A DNA stretch of 64,000 nt from Hexactinellida sp. DTS-2022 (lineage: Eukaryota > Porifera > Hexactinellida): assembly GCA_028753945.1 (NCBI GenBank), contig JAPNXP010000016.1, positions 2,388,001 through 2,452,000 of the forward strand, given 5' to 3'. Below, piece by piece: positions 31,084 to 40,600 of the stretch. Numbering within the stretch: the first letter of the stretch is position 1; every line of letters starts with the position of its first letter. The position numbers and the translations under genes were made by a program. The notes beneath the pieces are model-generated. The model worked only from the letters and a program-made list of their open reading frames with translations, was not told the DNA's origin and searched no databases.

Positions 31084-32157
31084 CTATAGCATATAGTCTT
31101 CTTGATGGTACAACTCCGTTAGGTACCTATATACGTAGAAAGGAGCAATTCCTTCCTTCTGATTGATATACAGCTGCACCAGATTTGGAGGCACATAGTC
31201 GAACACAGGATTATAAATCTGTACACCATTCATTCGTGCATGTTGGCTCTCACTCATTATGTCCATCGGACTAACGCACTTATTGAAGGAATCATGGTTA
31301 TAATAACACGGATATTCAGGCGAAAGTTTATGCATTGCGGCACATACTATTACAGGGACTGAATGGAATTTGGCCGTCATAGCTAGTGTATGCGCTCCAT
31401 TCAATGCCTTTAAGCCCCCATCAGCTAACACAGTGTGTGTGCCTATAATAACCTTATTAACGCGAGACATTAGAGCAAATATCGCACTGTCTGTTACTAA
31501 CGTAGTCTCTATTTGAGCCTCTGCTAGCTTAGCAGCCATTTCGTGACCTTGGTATGTAGGCGCACATTCTGCTACCATAACCTGGAAATTCCTTTTCTTA
31601 GAAGCTTTCAATAGGAACGCTAAAACAGACTTTGAGTAGCCGAGTGTCATTATAATCTCTCCAGCATGAATATGCTCAAATGCCTGTTGAGCTATGTTAG
31701 TTGTAGAATCATTAATTTCATCTATAAGGTCCTGAATATGGCTTATGATTATCCCAGCGGGAATACCAAGTTTATACTCCTCATCAATTCCAGGCTGACT
31801 AAGACTGTGCAGAGAAATAGAATCCATCTCATCAGGGGCGGTGCCCTTCTGAATGGTTTGGTATTCCTCCTTGATTAACTTCAGAATCCGGCGAATTACG
31901 TTTCCAGTGTGACTTTCAGAAGGCTGGGCTTCTAACAGCACGCGACCTAACATTCTAAGTTTGTCCAGAAGATCTTTTGTAGAGGCCCACTTAGTTTTCT
32001 TTCCGACTAACTCTCTGACTAACTTGAGGGTGTCTAGAGCTACTAGCTGAGAGCTTTTGAATCTGTCTTTGTACTTCAGTTTCTGAATAAGGTCCTTTAA
32101 ACCTTCCGATATGTTCTCTAGACATATAGGGACTGTGGTATTGCTCTCTGCACACAT
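31084..32157 (-). CDS. EIF2B2: Translation initiation factor eIF2B subunit beta
   Basis: Single exon, 357 aa from the ATG at 32157 (MCAES); human EIF2B2 is 351 aa. With alpha and delta it forms the regulatory core of the guanine-nucleotide exchange factor that reloads eIF2 with GTP. Matching blocks in order: AQPSESHTGNVIRRILKLI, NIAQQAFEHIHAGEIIMTLG, VMVAECAPTYQGHEMA, FALMSRVNKVIIGTHTVLA, LSPEYPCYYNHDSF, VFDYVPPNLVQLYI and YRYLTELYHQED. The frame stays open for 20 codons upstream (to 32217), but those codons run into a TA1 element and the conserved region needs only the later ATG. The 3' end is followed by two tandem copies of itself. Confidence 0.96.
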   Translation of the reverse strand: MCAESNTTVPICLENISEGLKDLIQKLKYKDRFKSSQLVALDTLKLVRELVGKKTKWASTKDLLDKLRMLGRVLLEAQPSESHTGNVIRRILKLIKEEYQTIQKGTAPDEMDSISLHSLSQPGIDEEYKLGIPAGIIISHIQDLIDEINDSTTNIAQQAFEHIHAGEIIMTLGYSKSVLAFLLKASKKRNFQVMVAECAPTYQGHEMAAKLAEAQIETTLVTDSAIFALMSRVNKVIIGTHTVLADGGLKALNGAHTLAMTAKFHSVPVIVCAAMHKLSPEYPCYYNHDSFNKCVSPMDIMSESQHARMNGVQIYNPVFDYVPPNLVQLYINQKEGIAPFYVYRYLTELYHQEDYML

Positions 32158-32189
32158 TCTAATGGGTATAATCTGTATACAGCAAGTTA

Positions 32190-32385
32190 TATAGTATAAT
32201 CTCGTTAGTAGGAACACCAGGGGACCGTCATAATGCGATCGCCTTATCCGGAATTCGTATTAACCAATGTCATTTGTATTGAAATTGCTTTTAAGGGGAC
32301 TGAAATTGTGTCGTAAATTCGTATTAATTGGAATTTCGTCATTTCGTATTAACCGTGTTCGTACTAACGAGGTTCTACTGTATAA
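32190..32385. mobile_element. TA1 MITE immediately upstream of eIF2B beta
   Basis: It begins TATAATCTCGTTAGTAGGAA and ends TAACGAGGTTCTACTGTA. Because eIF2B beta starts at 32157 on the minus strand, this element must supply part of its leader or core promoter. Confidence 0.82.
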
Positions 32386-32394
32386 TGTATAGAC

Positions 32395-32472
32395 AGTAGA
32401 CTCCGCTTAATAGAGTCACCGGTTAATTGAGTCAAATACCAATGTGACCCAATTAAGCGGAGTGACTGTAGT
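32395..32472. mobile_element. TA7 MITE, short hairpin form
   Basis: CAGTAGACTCCGCTTAATAG to AATTAAGCGGAGTGACTG. It holds CACCGGTTAATTGAGTCA and lies 10 bp from the preceding TA1. Confidence 0.82.
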
Positions 32473-32592
32473 TGGAAGTATGTGTGTATTGAAATGTAAT
32501 ATAAATAAATACAAATCGGTACAGAGTATTAATGCATTAAATCGAATGGGGGGGGGGGCTGAGCTAAATAAGTAGAATTCATAAATCAGTTA

Positions 32593-35500
32593 TTATTGTT
32601 TATTAACTACTTCCCTCTTCAGTTTTGCTGACAAAGCTCTGCGGAATTTCCTCGCATCTTCCGCCATTACTTTTTCCTTATCAGAATCAACTGGAGAATC
32701 TAGGTTACCATCTGGGGTAGATGGAATGTGTTGAGTAGCTAATGTTGTTGTTGTTGTTGTTTGTTCTGCAACTCGTTGTTGTTTGCGCTGCTTTCTTAAG
32801 AGGTCGCGTTGCCTTTTGAAATGGTCTTCTCTGTCCACGAGATCTCTCTCGGATGGCTTCGCCTAAAAAGTTAATATTAATAGAGAAATTAAATATTATG
32901 TAGCTTTGTATCAGGATTTTCTTGACCGGCACTTTATAATGGAGGTAATAATTTCAATATTCTATAGCTTTTGTAAACTTCGTGTACAATGGTGTTCGCA
33001 TGATAGCAAGTCGCATTTAGCAATTTGCTTGCTAATATGCGAACTTGCAATTAGACAAACAGAATTAACATTAACGCTCGCTTGGGGACTGAAAATAACT
33101 TTCTAAGAGCAATTGTTATTATATACAAATAACACTAATAGTTGATATTTTCCCCTAGAGCACTAAATGCATTAATATTTATCCACTTATAACGAATATC
33201 CTGATATAACGAAGGAATTTACAGGTCCCAAGCACTTCGTTATACCTATAATTCCCTGTATATTATACCTTATCCTTATCACATTCTTCCACAGAAGATC
33301 TCCATTTGTATTTCTGTTGGTTGGCATATTCCATCCACTGTTGAGTTAGGCTGTCAGCAGCCTCTACCGGGGACTGAGCTCTCTCTTCCGATTGGTTAGT
33401 TTCCTCTCTGTCTCTCTCTATAGACATTCCTATGCGCTGTTTCTGTTGCGAAGGTAACTCTGGGAGTTTGAATTTATTCTCAGTGGGAACAGGAGTTATT
33501 TGTTCTACAAATGTGTCTTGTAATCCTGTGTTAGTTGTATCTGTAATAGTAGTATCCAAAGTACAAGGATCTGTTATAAGATTATCCAAAGTACAAGGAT
33601 CTGTTATAAGATTATCCGTGGTACTATTAGGTGCAGTTATATTATCATCAATAAAAGGATCAGTTATAAGATTATCCAAAGTACAAGGATCAGTTGGAAT
33701 ATCATCAGTAGTAGTAGGGAGAGTCGGGGTATTATCCATAATAGGATCAACTATAATATTATCCATGGTTGCAGGAGATAAGAATTCTTCAAACTCTGCA
33801 TTAGAAATAGGAGTAAGAGAAGGAATGGGATCATTCAATGAGAATTCCAGATCTGGATAAAGGCTATTGGGAGTTGGTTCATCTAAAAATTAAGTATAAT
33901 TACCGTATTTCCCCGAATAAGCGCCGGGTCAATAAAAATTGCATTTGCATGAGAAAATTAATACACATTTATTGATAAGTAAATGTAATTAATTTGATTT
34001 ATGCAAGTTGGTATGTTTACTATCACTGAGGACCGTTATAATCCAAATAAATATTATTTTCTGAATTTTTCAAAAAAAATTGTGTGTAAATATGGCTCAC
34101 GAAAACAATAAGCGCCGGGCATTTATTCGGTAAAATAATATATGGGAATCCTTATATAGAGCTGAGCTTTGTAGAGTTCAGATTTTATCCCATACTAAAA
34201 GCCCAGGCTTACTTTCTAAAGGTCAATTTCGAACTCTGGAAAAAAACTGACCTTTCTCAGTGCATGAATACACATAGTGGAAAACTGAACTCTACAAAGC
34301 TCAGCTCTATATAAGTAATTTCATATGTTATTTTAAATCAGTTCTGAGAATATTAATTTACGGAATACTGACTTGTACTTTCTGTAAAGTTTAACTGATT
34401 AGTTTCCTGTATTACGTCACCAAATTGTATTCCAATGTTTCGCTGAATATATTCCTGTTGCTCTCTCACTGTATTGTCAAACACTTGCAGATTATTTGAC
34501 ATATTTCTTGCAAAGGATTCCATCTCATCATCGCTTATAAGATTCCTCACTCCATCTTCTACTATCCATGGTTTAATCAGACAAATATACAGTGGAGACA
34601 AACACCAGGGGACTGATTTGTACTCCTTATCCGGAATTGATATTAACCGAAATTGTATTAATTGAAAGGAACTTATAATTTGTTCGTCTTAACGAAAGTC
34701 CACCATTATTCATTTTTGAAAAGATAACCTTTTTAATTGTTAAAAATAATTTTTTACAAGAGTCACTACAATACTCAATTGCCAAATTCAAATGAAAATA
34801 AAGTATAATTCAAATCAATTGTTAATTTTTGTTACAAGAGTACAGTAGAATCTCGTTAAAATACGAACAAGGTTTAATTCCCCTAGCATATACAAATACT
34901 ACATGCAAGTGACTCCGGTTAATACGAATTTCCAGTTAATACGAAAACATTAAGACGGTCCCCTGGTGTTCCTATTAACGAGTCTACTGTATTCAGTAGT
35001 TAGACTCAATTGAATTACGAAAGTACAGTCGACTCCGCTTAATAGAGCCAACGGTTAATATATTTAATAGATTCTCCGCTTAATGGGGTTAACATTTCAC
35101 AGGATTAAAAGTAACCTGGTCCCGAGGTGACTCTATTAAGTCACCGGTTAATAGTATAATGTATTCCGTAGCTAGACTAAGAAAGTTGAGTTACGAAAGT
35201 ACCTTAGGGTGACCAGAGGATTTTGGGCCAAAACCTGGACATTTATCAAAAATTCGACAAAAATCCTGGACACAGGTTATAAAAAACTGGACACTATTCG
35301 TTTAAAAAACCTGGACAATTTAGAAAATTACTGACATCGCACTATAATTGTAAAAAACCTGGACTGTCCAGGCTGAAAATTGGACAATGGTCACCCTAAA
35401 GTACCTTCAAACTAAATCTAGGCGCGCAGAAAATTTTTGCCTGGATGAAAATTTCACAGGATTTATAGGACGGAATTACAGTTTGGCTTAAAATATTTTC

Positions 35501-36960
35501 AGTTAATAATTTCTCCGCTTAATCGGGTCAAAGTAACCTTGTCCCGAGGTGACTCTATTAAGCCACCGGTTAATAGTATAATGTATTCAGTAGCTAGACT
35601 AAAGAAAGTTGAGTTACGAAAGTACCTTCGTATCCACTGTAGGGCGGGGGTGGGGTATCAGAGAATCTGGAAGCAACTTGTCGAGGCTGAAGTGAGGGCA
35701 TTAGCATTCCAGAGCGGCTTATCATCTCTAGGGCTCTGTTGTTGAGTTCCTTATTAGTGCTCACCATTATGTTCTTAAACAGAATAAAGTTATCCACAGC
35801 CTCGATGTGCTTAAACGCGTTCTAAATAAATACTTTATAAAGTTACTAATATATTTTTGTTTATTATGTTTTATAATATAGTGAACTCCCGTTATAATCA
35901 AGTCGGATATAACGAAATAATCGCTTATAATAAATAGATATTTCCCCCTAGAGCAGTAAATACATTAATTATTATCAGCTTATAACGGATGTCAGGATAT
36001 AACGAAGGAATTACAGATCCCAAGCACTTCGTTATAACGGAGTTGACCGAATATAAGCAAGCTTTTTAATTTTGCCATTATAATCCATGGTACAATTCAA
36101 TTCGGTTATAACGTAAATGTAAGGATTAGCCGTCAATTAGCCGTCAAGATGTATATTCATTATCCGAAATTCGTTAACCGGTGTCATTTGTATTGAAAAG
36201 GCTTTCAAAGGGGATTTAAATAGTGTCAGTATTTAAGGGAAATTCGTAATATTTAAAACCGTGTTCGTATTAACTATATTATATATACTGTGTCGAAGTA
36301 CGTTATTTCCGAATAATATTCTATCAAACCGATTTCAATCCGACTGACCTTTAGAGCATTGTTGTTTACCCCTTGGTGAGAGTTGATATCAAGAGCTAAC
36401 GCAGATGCAAAGTCGTTTGGGTTGATTCCAGTCTCGTCCATAAAATTAGCAAGTTGATAGTCAATCTATAAAGATTCATAAAACAGGAAATTATTTCAGT
36501 GAAATTATTCCCAAAATAAGAACTGTAAATTACCAACCAATTTCCCAAAATCTTGATGCGCATCTGTGTAGGAAAACTTGTTTTCTTCACTTGAATCGAA
36601 TACTAGAAAAGTATTGCGATAGTCAATCTGTAGGATTACAATTTGTACATAGAACTCGGTTATAACGTACACCCTTGGGAAATGAAATAAATAGTACGTA
36701 TTATTATTATGTAGTGGTTTATAAATTTGGTTAAAATATAATAAACAAGGTACTTTTATGTTATAGGTAATTAGCAAAATCATATCAGGGTTAACACCAT
36801 AGATTATCTACAGGGTCATTTCCCTAATTCGTAACTAACCCACGCATCTGTCCTCAATGAAATCCAATACAGGCGTTGAGAATAAAGGAGAGCAAACATA
36901 TTGTATTACTGAATCTATGACCCAATCTGGTGGCTTATCTCGAGACTTGAATAAGTTCAT
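32593..36960 (-). CDS. CFAP36: CFAP36 (BART-domain ciliary protein)
   Basis: Seven minus-strand exons: 36840-36960, 36538-36602, 36349-36465, 35626-35821, about 34379-34561, 33269-33882 and 32593-32862. Two in-phase donors are possible for exon 5 (34379 or 34373), giving 521 or 523 aa against 342 in human. The BART domain matches CFAP36: PPDWVIDSVIQYVCSPLFS, LDFIEDRC, FDSSEENKFSYTDAHQDF, DETGINPNDF and ILFKNIMVSTNKELNNRAL. The C terminus REDHFKRQRDLLRKQRKQQR ... RALSAKLKREVVNKQ matches the human coiled tail. CFAP36 binds the ARL3 GTPase and is found in cilia. Exon 6 is a 200-codon low-complexity insert with a T/D-rich repeat (DPCTLDNLIT three times, imperfect) explaining the extra length. The last codons AAT AAA CAA TAA contain a polyadenylation hexamer. 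Confidence 0.92.
32987..33117. mobile_element. TA3 MITE in CFAP36 intron 6
   Basis: It starts CAATGGTGTTCGCATGATAG and includes AGCAAGTCGCATTTAGCAAT and GCTCGCTTGGGGACTGAAAA. The right end is decayed near 33117. Confidence 0.78.
33143..33260. mobile_element. TA4 MITE in CFAP36 intron 6, partial
   Basis: It carries TTTTCCCCTAGAGCACTAAA, TGCATTAATATTTATCC, CGAATATCCTGATATAACGA and GGTCCCAAGCACTTCGTTAT. It ends at the exon 6 donor, so the splice site borders the element. Confidence 0.75.
33901..34133. mobile_element. MITE with CCGAATAA termini in CFAP36 intron 5
   Basis: The left end is TACCGTATTTCCCCGAATAA followed by GCGCCGGGTC. The right end is AATAAGCGCCGGGCATTTAT followed by TCGGTAAAATA. 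The terminal inverted repeat is imperfect at about 25 bp. The superfamily is not clear to me. Confidence 0.65.
34152..34313. mobile_element. Foldback MITE with 29-bp perfect inverted repeats
   Basis: The left terminus contains GAGCTGAGCTTTGTAGAGTT and the right its exact complement, ending CTATATA. A target duplication of TATA or TA is compatible. No other copy is seen in the window. Confidence 0.78.
34585..34708. mobile_element. TA2 MITE, decayed, overlapping the exon 5 acceptor region
   Basis: It holds CAGTGGAGACAAACACCAGG, GTACTCCTTATCCGGAATTG and TTAACGAAAGTCCACCA. It lies within about 25 bp of CFAP36 exon 5. Confidence 0.6.
34842..34992. mobile_element. TA2 MITE in CFAP36 intron 4
   Basis: CAGTAGAATCTCGTTAAAAT to ATTAACGAGTCTACTG. 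It has GACGGTCCCCTGGTGTTCCT and CATGCAAGTGACTCCGGTTA. Confidence 0.8.
35026..35635. repeat. Tandem duplication of a TA7 element plus the exon 4 donor flank
   Basis: The unit TA7 (GACTCCGCTTAATAGAGCC ... CCACCGGTTAATAGTATAAT) followed by GTATTCAGTAGCTAGACTAA and GTTGAGTTACGAAAGTACCT occurs at 35026-35205 and about 35445-35635. The second copy ends in the true donor of CFAP36 exon 4 (CGAAG|gtactttcg). The first copy is a decoy lacking the exon and is split from the second by the inserted element at 35206-35397. Confidence 0.82.
35206..35397. mobile_element. AGGGTGACCA transposon with 10-bp target duplication
   Basis: It is 192 bp with perfect 10-bp termini AGGGTGACCA / TGGTCACCCT. AAAGTACCTT is duplicated exactly at 196-205 and 398-407 (window positions 35196-35205 and 35398-35407). 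Internally it repeats CCTGGACA-type words about six times. A 9-10 bp duplication suggests a MULE-like rather than hAT or pogo element, but this is inference. Confidence 0.85.
35878..36046. mobile_element. TA4 MITE in CFAP36 intron 3
   Basis: AGTGAACTCCCGTTATAATC to CACTTCGTTATAACGGAGTT. It has four TTATAACGAA-type boxes and the GATCCCAAGCAC module. Confidence 0.8.
36100..36292. mobile_element. TA1-like MITE with a TA8-like left end
   Basis: The left side reads AATTCGGTTATAACGTAAAT. The interior and right are TA1 (CATTATCCGAAATTCGTTAA, GTGTCATTTGTATTGAAAAG, CCGTGTTCGTATTAAC). It may be a chimera or a TA1 beside a TA8 stub. Confidence 0.6.
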
Positions 36961-37608
36961 CTAAAATCTACAAACTCGCTATACAAACCACATCCGCATT
37001 AAAACTTAAAATGAATTATATTTCCTTGAATATTTACTGGTCTATTAAATTATGTGCCAAAGGAACAAATTAATATAATGAAAAAGAATGAATTATGTTT
37101 ATCTGTATTATTTATTGTATTATGACTAATTAACCAGGATGTTAAATAACAAGAGGAAATAAGAAGTTAAACGAAAAAATTTATGTATAATATGGATATT
37201 TACTTGTCTATTAAATTATAAACCAAATTAACTCATGAATTTAATCAGTGTTAATGAAATACTTACATTAAATGGATGCAGTGGTTATCATTAGGAGAAA
37301 GAAACAAAAATAAAATTTATCCAGGATGTTAAATAACAAGAAAATAATAATATTAAACGAAAGTTTTATGTATAATATGGATATTTTTACTTGTCTATTA
37401 AATTATTAAAATTAATACCAAATTAATAATCACTAGGGGAAATTTAAAAAATAAATTTATCCAGGATGTCAAATATCAAGAAGGAAATAAGAAAATTAAA
37501 CGAAAGTTTTATGAATCAAATCGAATATTCCAGGATCACATAATTTATAATCTAAAAGGTAATCCAATTGAAAAATAAATATATAACTAGAAGGTTTATA
37601 ACATCTTG

Positions 37609-40600
37609 TTAGTTGTCGAACTCCACTGATCTAACATTTGCCATCTGTGAGTATTCTCTAAGCAAAATAATGAAAATATAAAGTATCATACATTGTCTGC
37701 CTGCAATGCAAACACACTACTGATTCGTATTACAGTAGAACCTCGTTAATACGAACACCAATAGAGGGTAAAAATTTGATCGCTTTATCCGGAGTTCGTA
37801 TTAACCGGAGTAATACTAATACCCATTGAATAGCCATTGTAGGGACCTGATTTTGTGGAACTGTTGTTCGTCTTATCCAGAAATTCGTATTAACCGTGTT
37901 CGTACTAACGAGCTTCTACTGTATATCTAATATCAATGGTGATTATAAGAAAGTATACGGCGTAACTGATAGCAAATATGTACTAATAATACAAATTAAT
38001 AGAAAAACGGTAACAAGAAAATATAAATAATAAACTTACCTAATGATCATATCCACCATTTCATCAGCTGTTCTGAACTTATCATAATTAACTCGAATGA
38101 CAGGAATAATTCTACTTATGTCTTTAATAAACGATTCGTATGCAACGTACAATCTCTGTAGATAATCAAGTGTAATACCGGATTCACAATCCCTGCTACG
38201 CGCATCGATTCGCCTCTTGCTTTCAATCGGACTTACGTCCAGGTGAATTATTAAATTCGGCTTTTTCCTATAAAATAAATAACCACATACATACAGTGGT
38301 AGTCGCGTAATAGCAAGTCGCATTTTGCAGGAAATTTGCTTGTAAGAGGCGAACTTACTATTAGACGAACAGAATTATCATTAATAAAATATTGCTCGCT
38401 TGGGGACTGAAAATAACTTGCTAAATAACAATACACGTATTGGTATTAGAGCAATTGCTAATAGGCGAACAACACTGTAATCGATTGTAATTATCATACT
38501 ATCACCTTTTCCTAGATAATATTAATCAACCAAATCATTATTAGCACATACGTACTTCTAAATCGCAATAAGGTAGAGTATTACATGATTACTATGTACT
38601 TTATACTATTTACGCACGAAATCAAAAGTATAATTTTATTTGCAACATATAATTTCTACATAAAGTAGTTTGCTAGCTAAATTACAACACATTTTAAGAT
38701 TTCTAATGGCACTATTATAAAATAGAAAATAACATGTAGGTATGACACTATATAATTAATGTCTTATTTGCAAAAATGCAACATATTTTGAGGAAAATGT
38801 AGATTTTGCAAACAAGAGTAGTAAATCACTTCTGCTTGCGAACAATTTTTGCATACATCATCTGAAACTTTTTATTATGAACAAGCCTTATTGGTCCCAA
38901 TTTAACAACTTATATATGGTTTGTATTAAATTGAGTTGCTTATTTTGAAGTCTCTATTATGAACACAATTTTTGGTCCCTTGAATATTAATAATATAAGA
39001 ACCTGGCTATATAATTCTAGGTACTAACATGAAGTTAGACATATTGCTGAAAAGAGATCTGTACGTTTGGTATTCTCTGTCCTCCATTAACCCGTCATCT
39101 TTGAGAACCTTAGCGAACACTGAATCCTCGTAAATAGTTCTATCCTGTACCCCCCCTTGGCCCTGCCAAATTATCTGTTGATGTTGTTGGAATCTTCTGT
39201 TTAGTAAGTATACCTGGAACATGGAATTCAAATAGAAATTACAGTGAAAACTTAGTTAATTCGAGAAGCGAAATTTTGTTATATTAGAGTTTAATGTATA
39301 GGTTGTGCAATAGTACTTTCAGTTTCTAATTACACAACTTTAATGCAAACAACAACAACAACAACAATATAGTAAACATCATCTTTTATTTTTTGGGAAC
39401 CTCGTGGATATAACAACACTAAAATGAATATTATAGAAATTCTAAAATTAAATGCAAACAATATTATTACAACACTTTCATAATGTGATTAAAATATTCA
39501 CGTGCACAAATAATTGCATAAGTCAATAACAACAACAATAATATTGAATAACTGGCTTACTATTTTAACTTATGCTTATAAAATGATTCATATAATTAAA
39601 AGTAAACAAATCATTAGGATTTTTGTTTGTACATACGTACAGTAGAACCTCGTTAGTACGAACACGGTTAATACGAATTTCCGGATAAGACGAACAAACA
39701 GTTCCACAAAATCAGGTCCCTACAATGGCTATTCAATGGGTATTACTCCGGATAAAGCGAACAAATTTTTACTGTCCAAGGTGTTCGTATTAACGAGGTT
39801 CTATTGTATTATCTAAAAATAGGTCCAACCCACCCACCTGTAAGGGAAAGCTGTACCTTTTAGGATCTTTGTAGAAATCAGAGAGATACGCGTTGTCAAT
39901 GACAGGCTCATAGAAACAAGGTAGAGACATTTTTTCAGCAAGTTTGGTTGCCAAAGTAGTTTTACCAGCCCCTTGAGTCATAAGAAGATTATTAAAGTAT
40001 GATTGAAAATAAAATATATTAATTAGCTGACCATATAAAGCTAAGGGGCGTTGAATTAATTACAAAGACACAATTCTATTAATAAAATAGTATGATTGGT
40101 AAGTTAGTTATTCCAAACCAATTATTTTCTGGAGTAGACCTCAATTGATAGTAAATATATATTTCTTAGAAAAATATACTGACAACATATTTAATTTTTG
40201 CCTACTCCAAAAGTAAATGCAATACGAAAGTATGAGAAAAACATGATTTAATCACGGGAGAGAATATTGAAACAAAAAGCATAAGGAATTAATTGGAATA
40301 AGGATTATTTGTGGTCATATATGGTTTGAATTGAAAGCTACATCCTGTTGTCCGCCTAATATTTATCTATTCTTGCGTCAATGGGCAGTTCCATTTCGTG
40401 CCGTTATAATAATTATGTACCTTGAGTTAACTTAATGTCACGTAGCTAGAAAAATAACCTGATTAACTTGTAATTAATATTAATTCTCATTCACTGCTAC
40501 AGTAGACTCGTTAAACAAACACGGATAAGGCGAAATATCGGTTAAGGAGTACAAAGTTTAATTCCCCTAGCCTATACTAAATACGAATTTCCGGATAAGA

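Noticed and set aside
32157-32217. N-terminal 20-residue extension of eIF2B beta (hydrophobic, possible targeting signal)
   Set aside because: These codons run toward and into a TA1 MITE, and the family starts near the downstream ATG; more likely leader sequence.
33432-33860. 142-codon plus-strand frame rich in Val, Ile and Ser
   Set aside because: Exact antisense of the repetitive CFAP36 exon 6; the VQGSVIRLSK repeats mirror the coding repeats.
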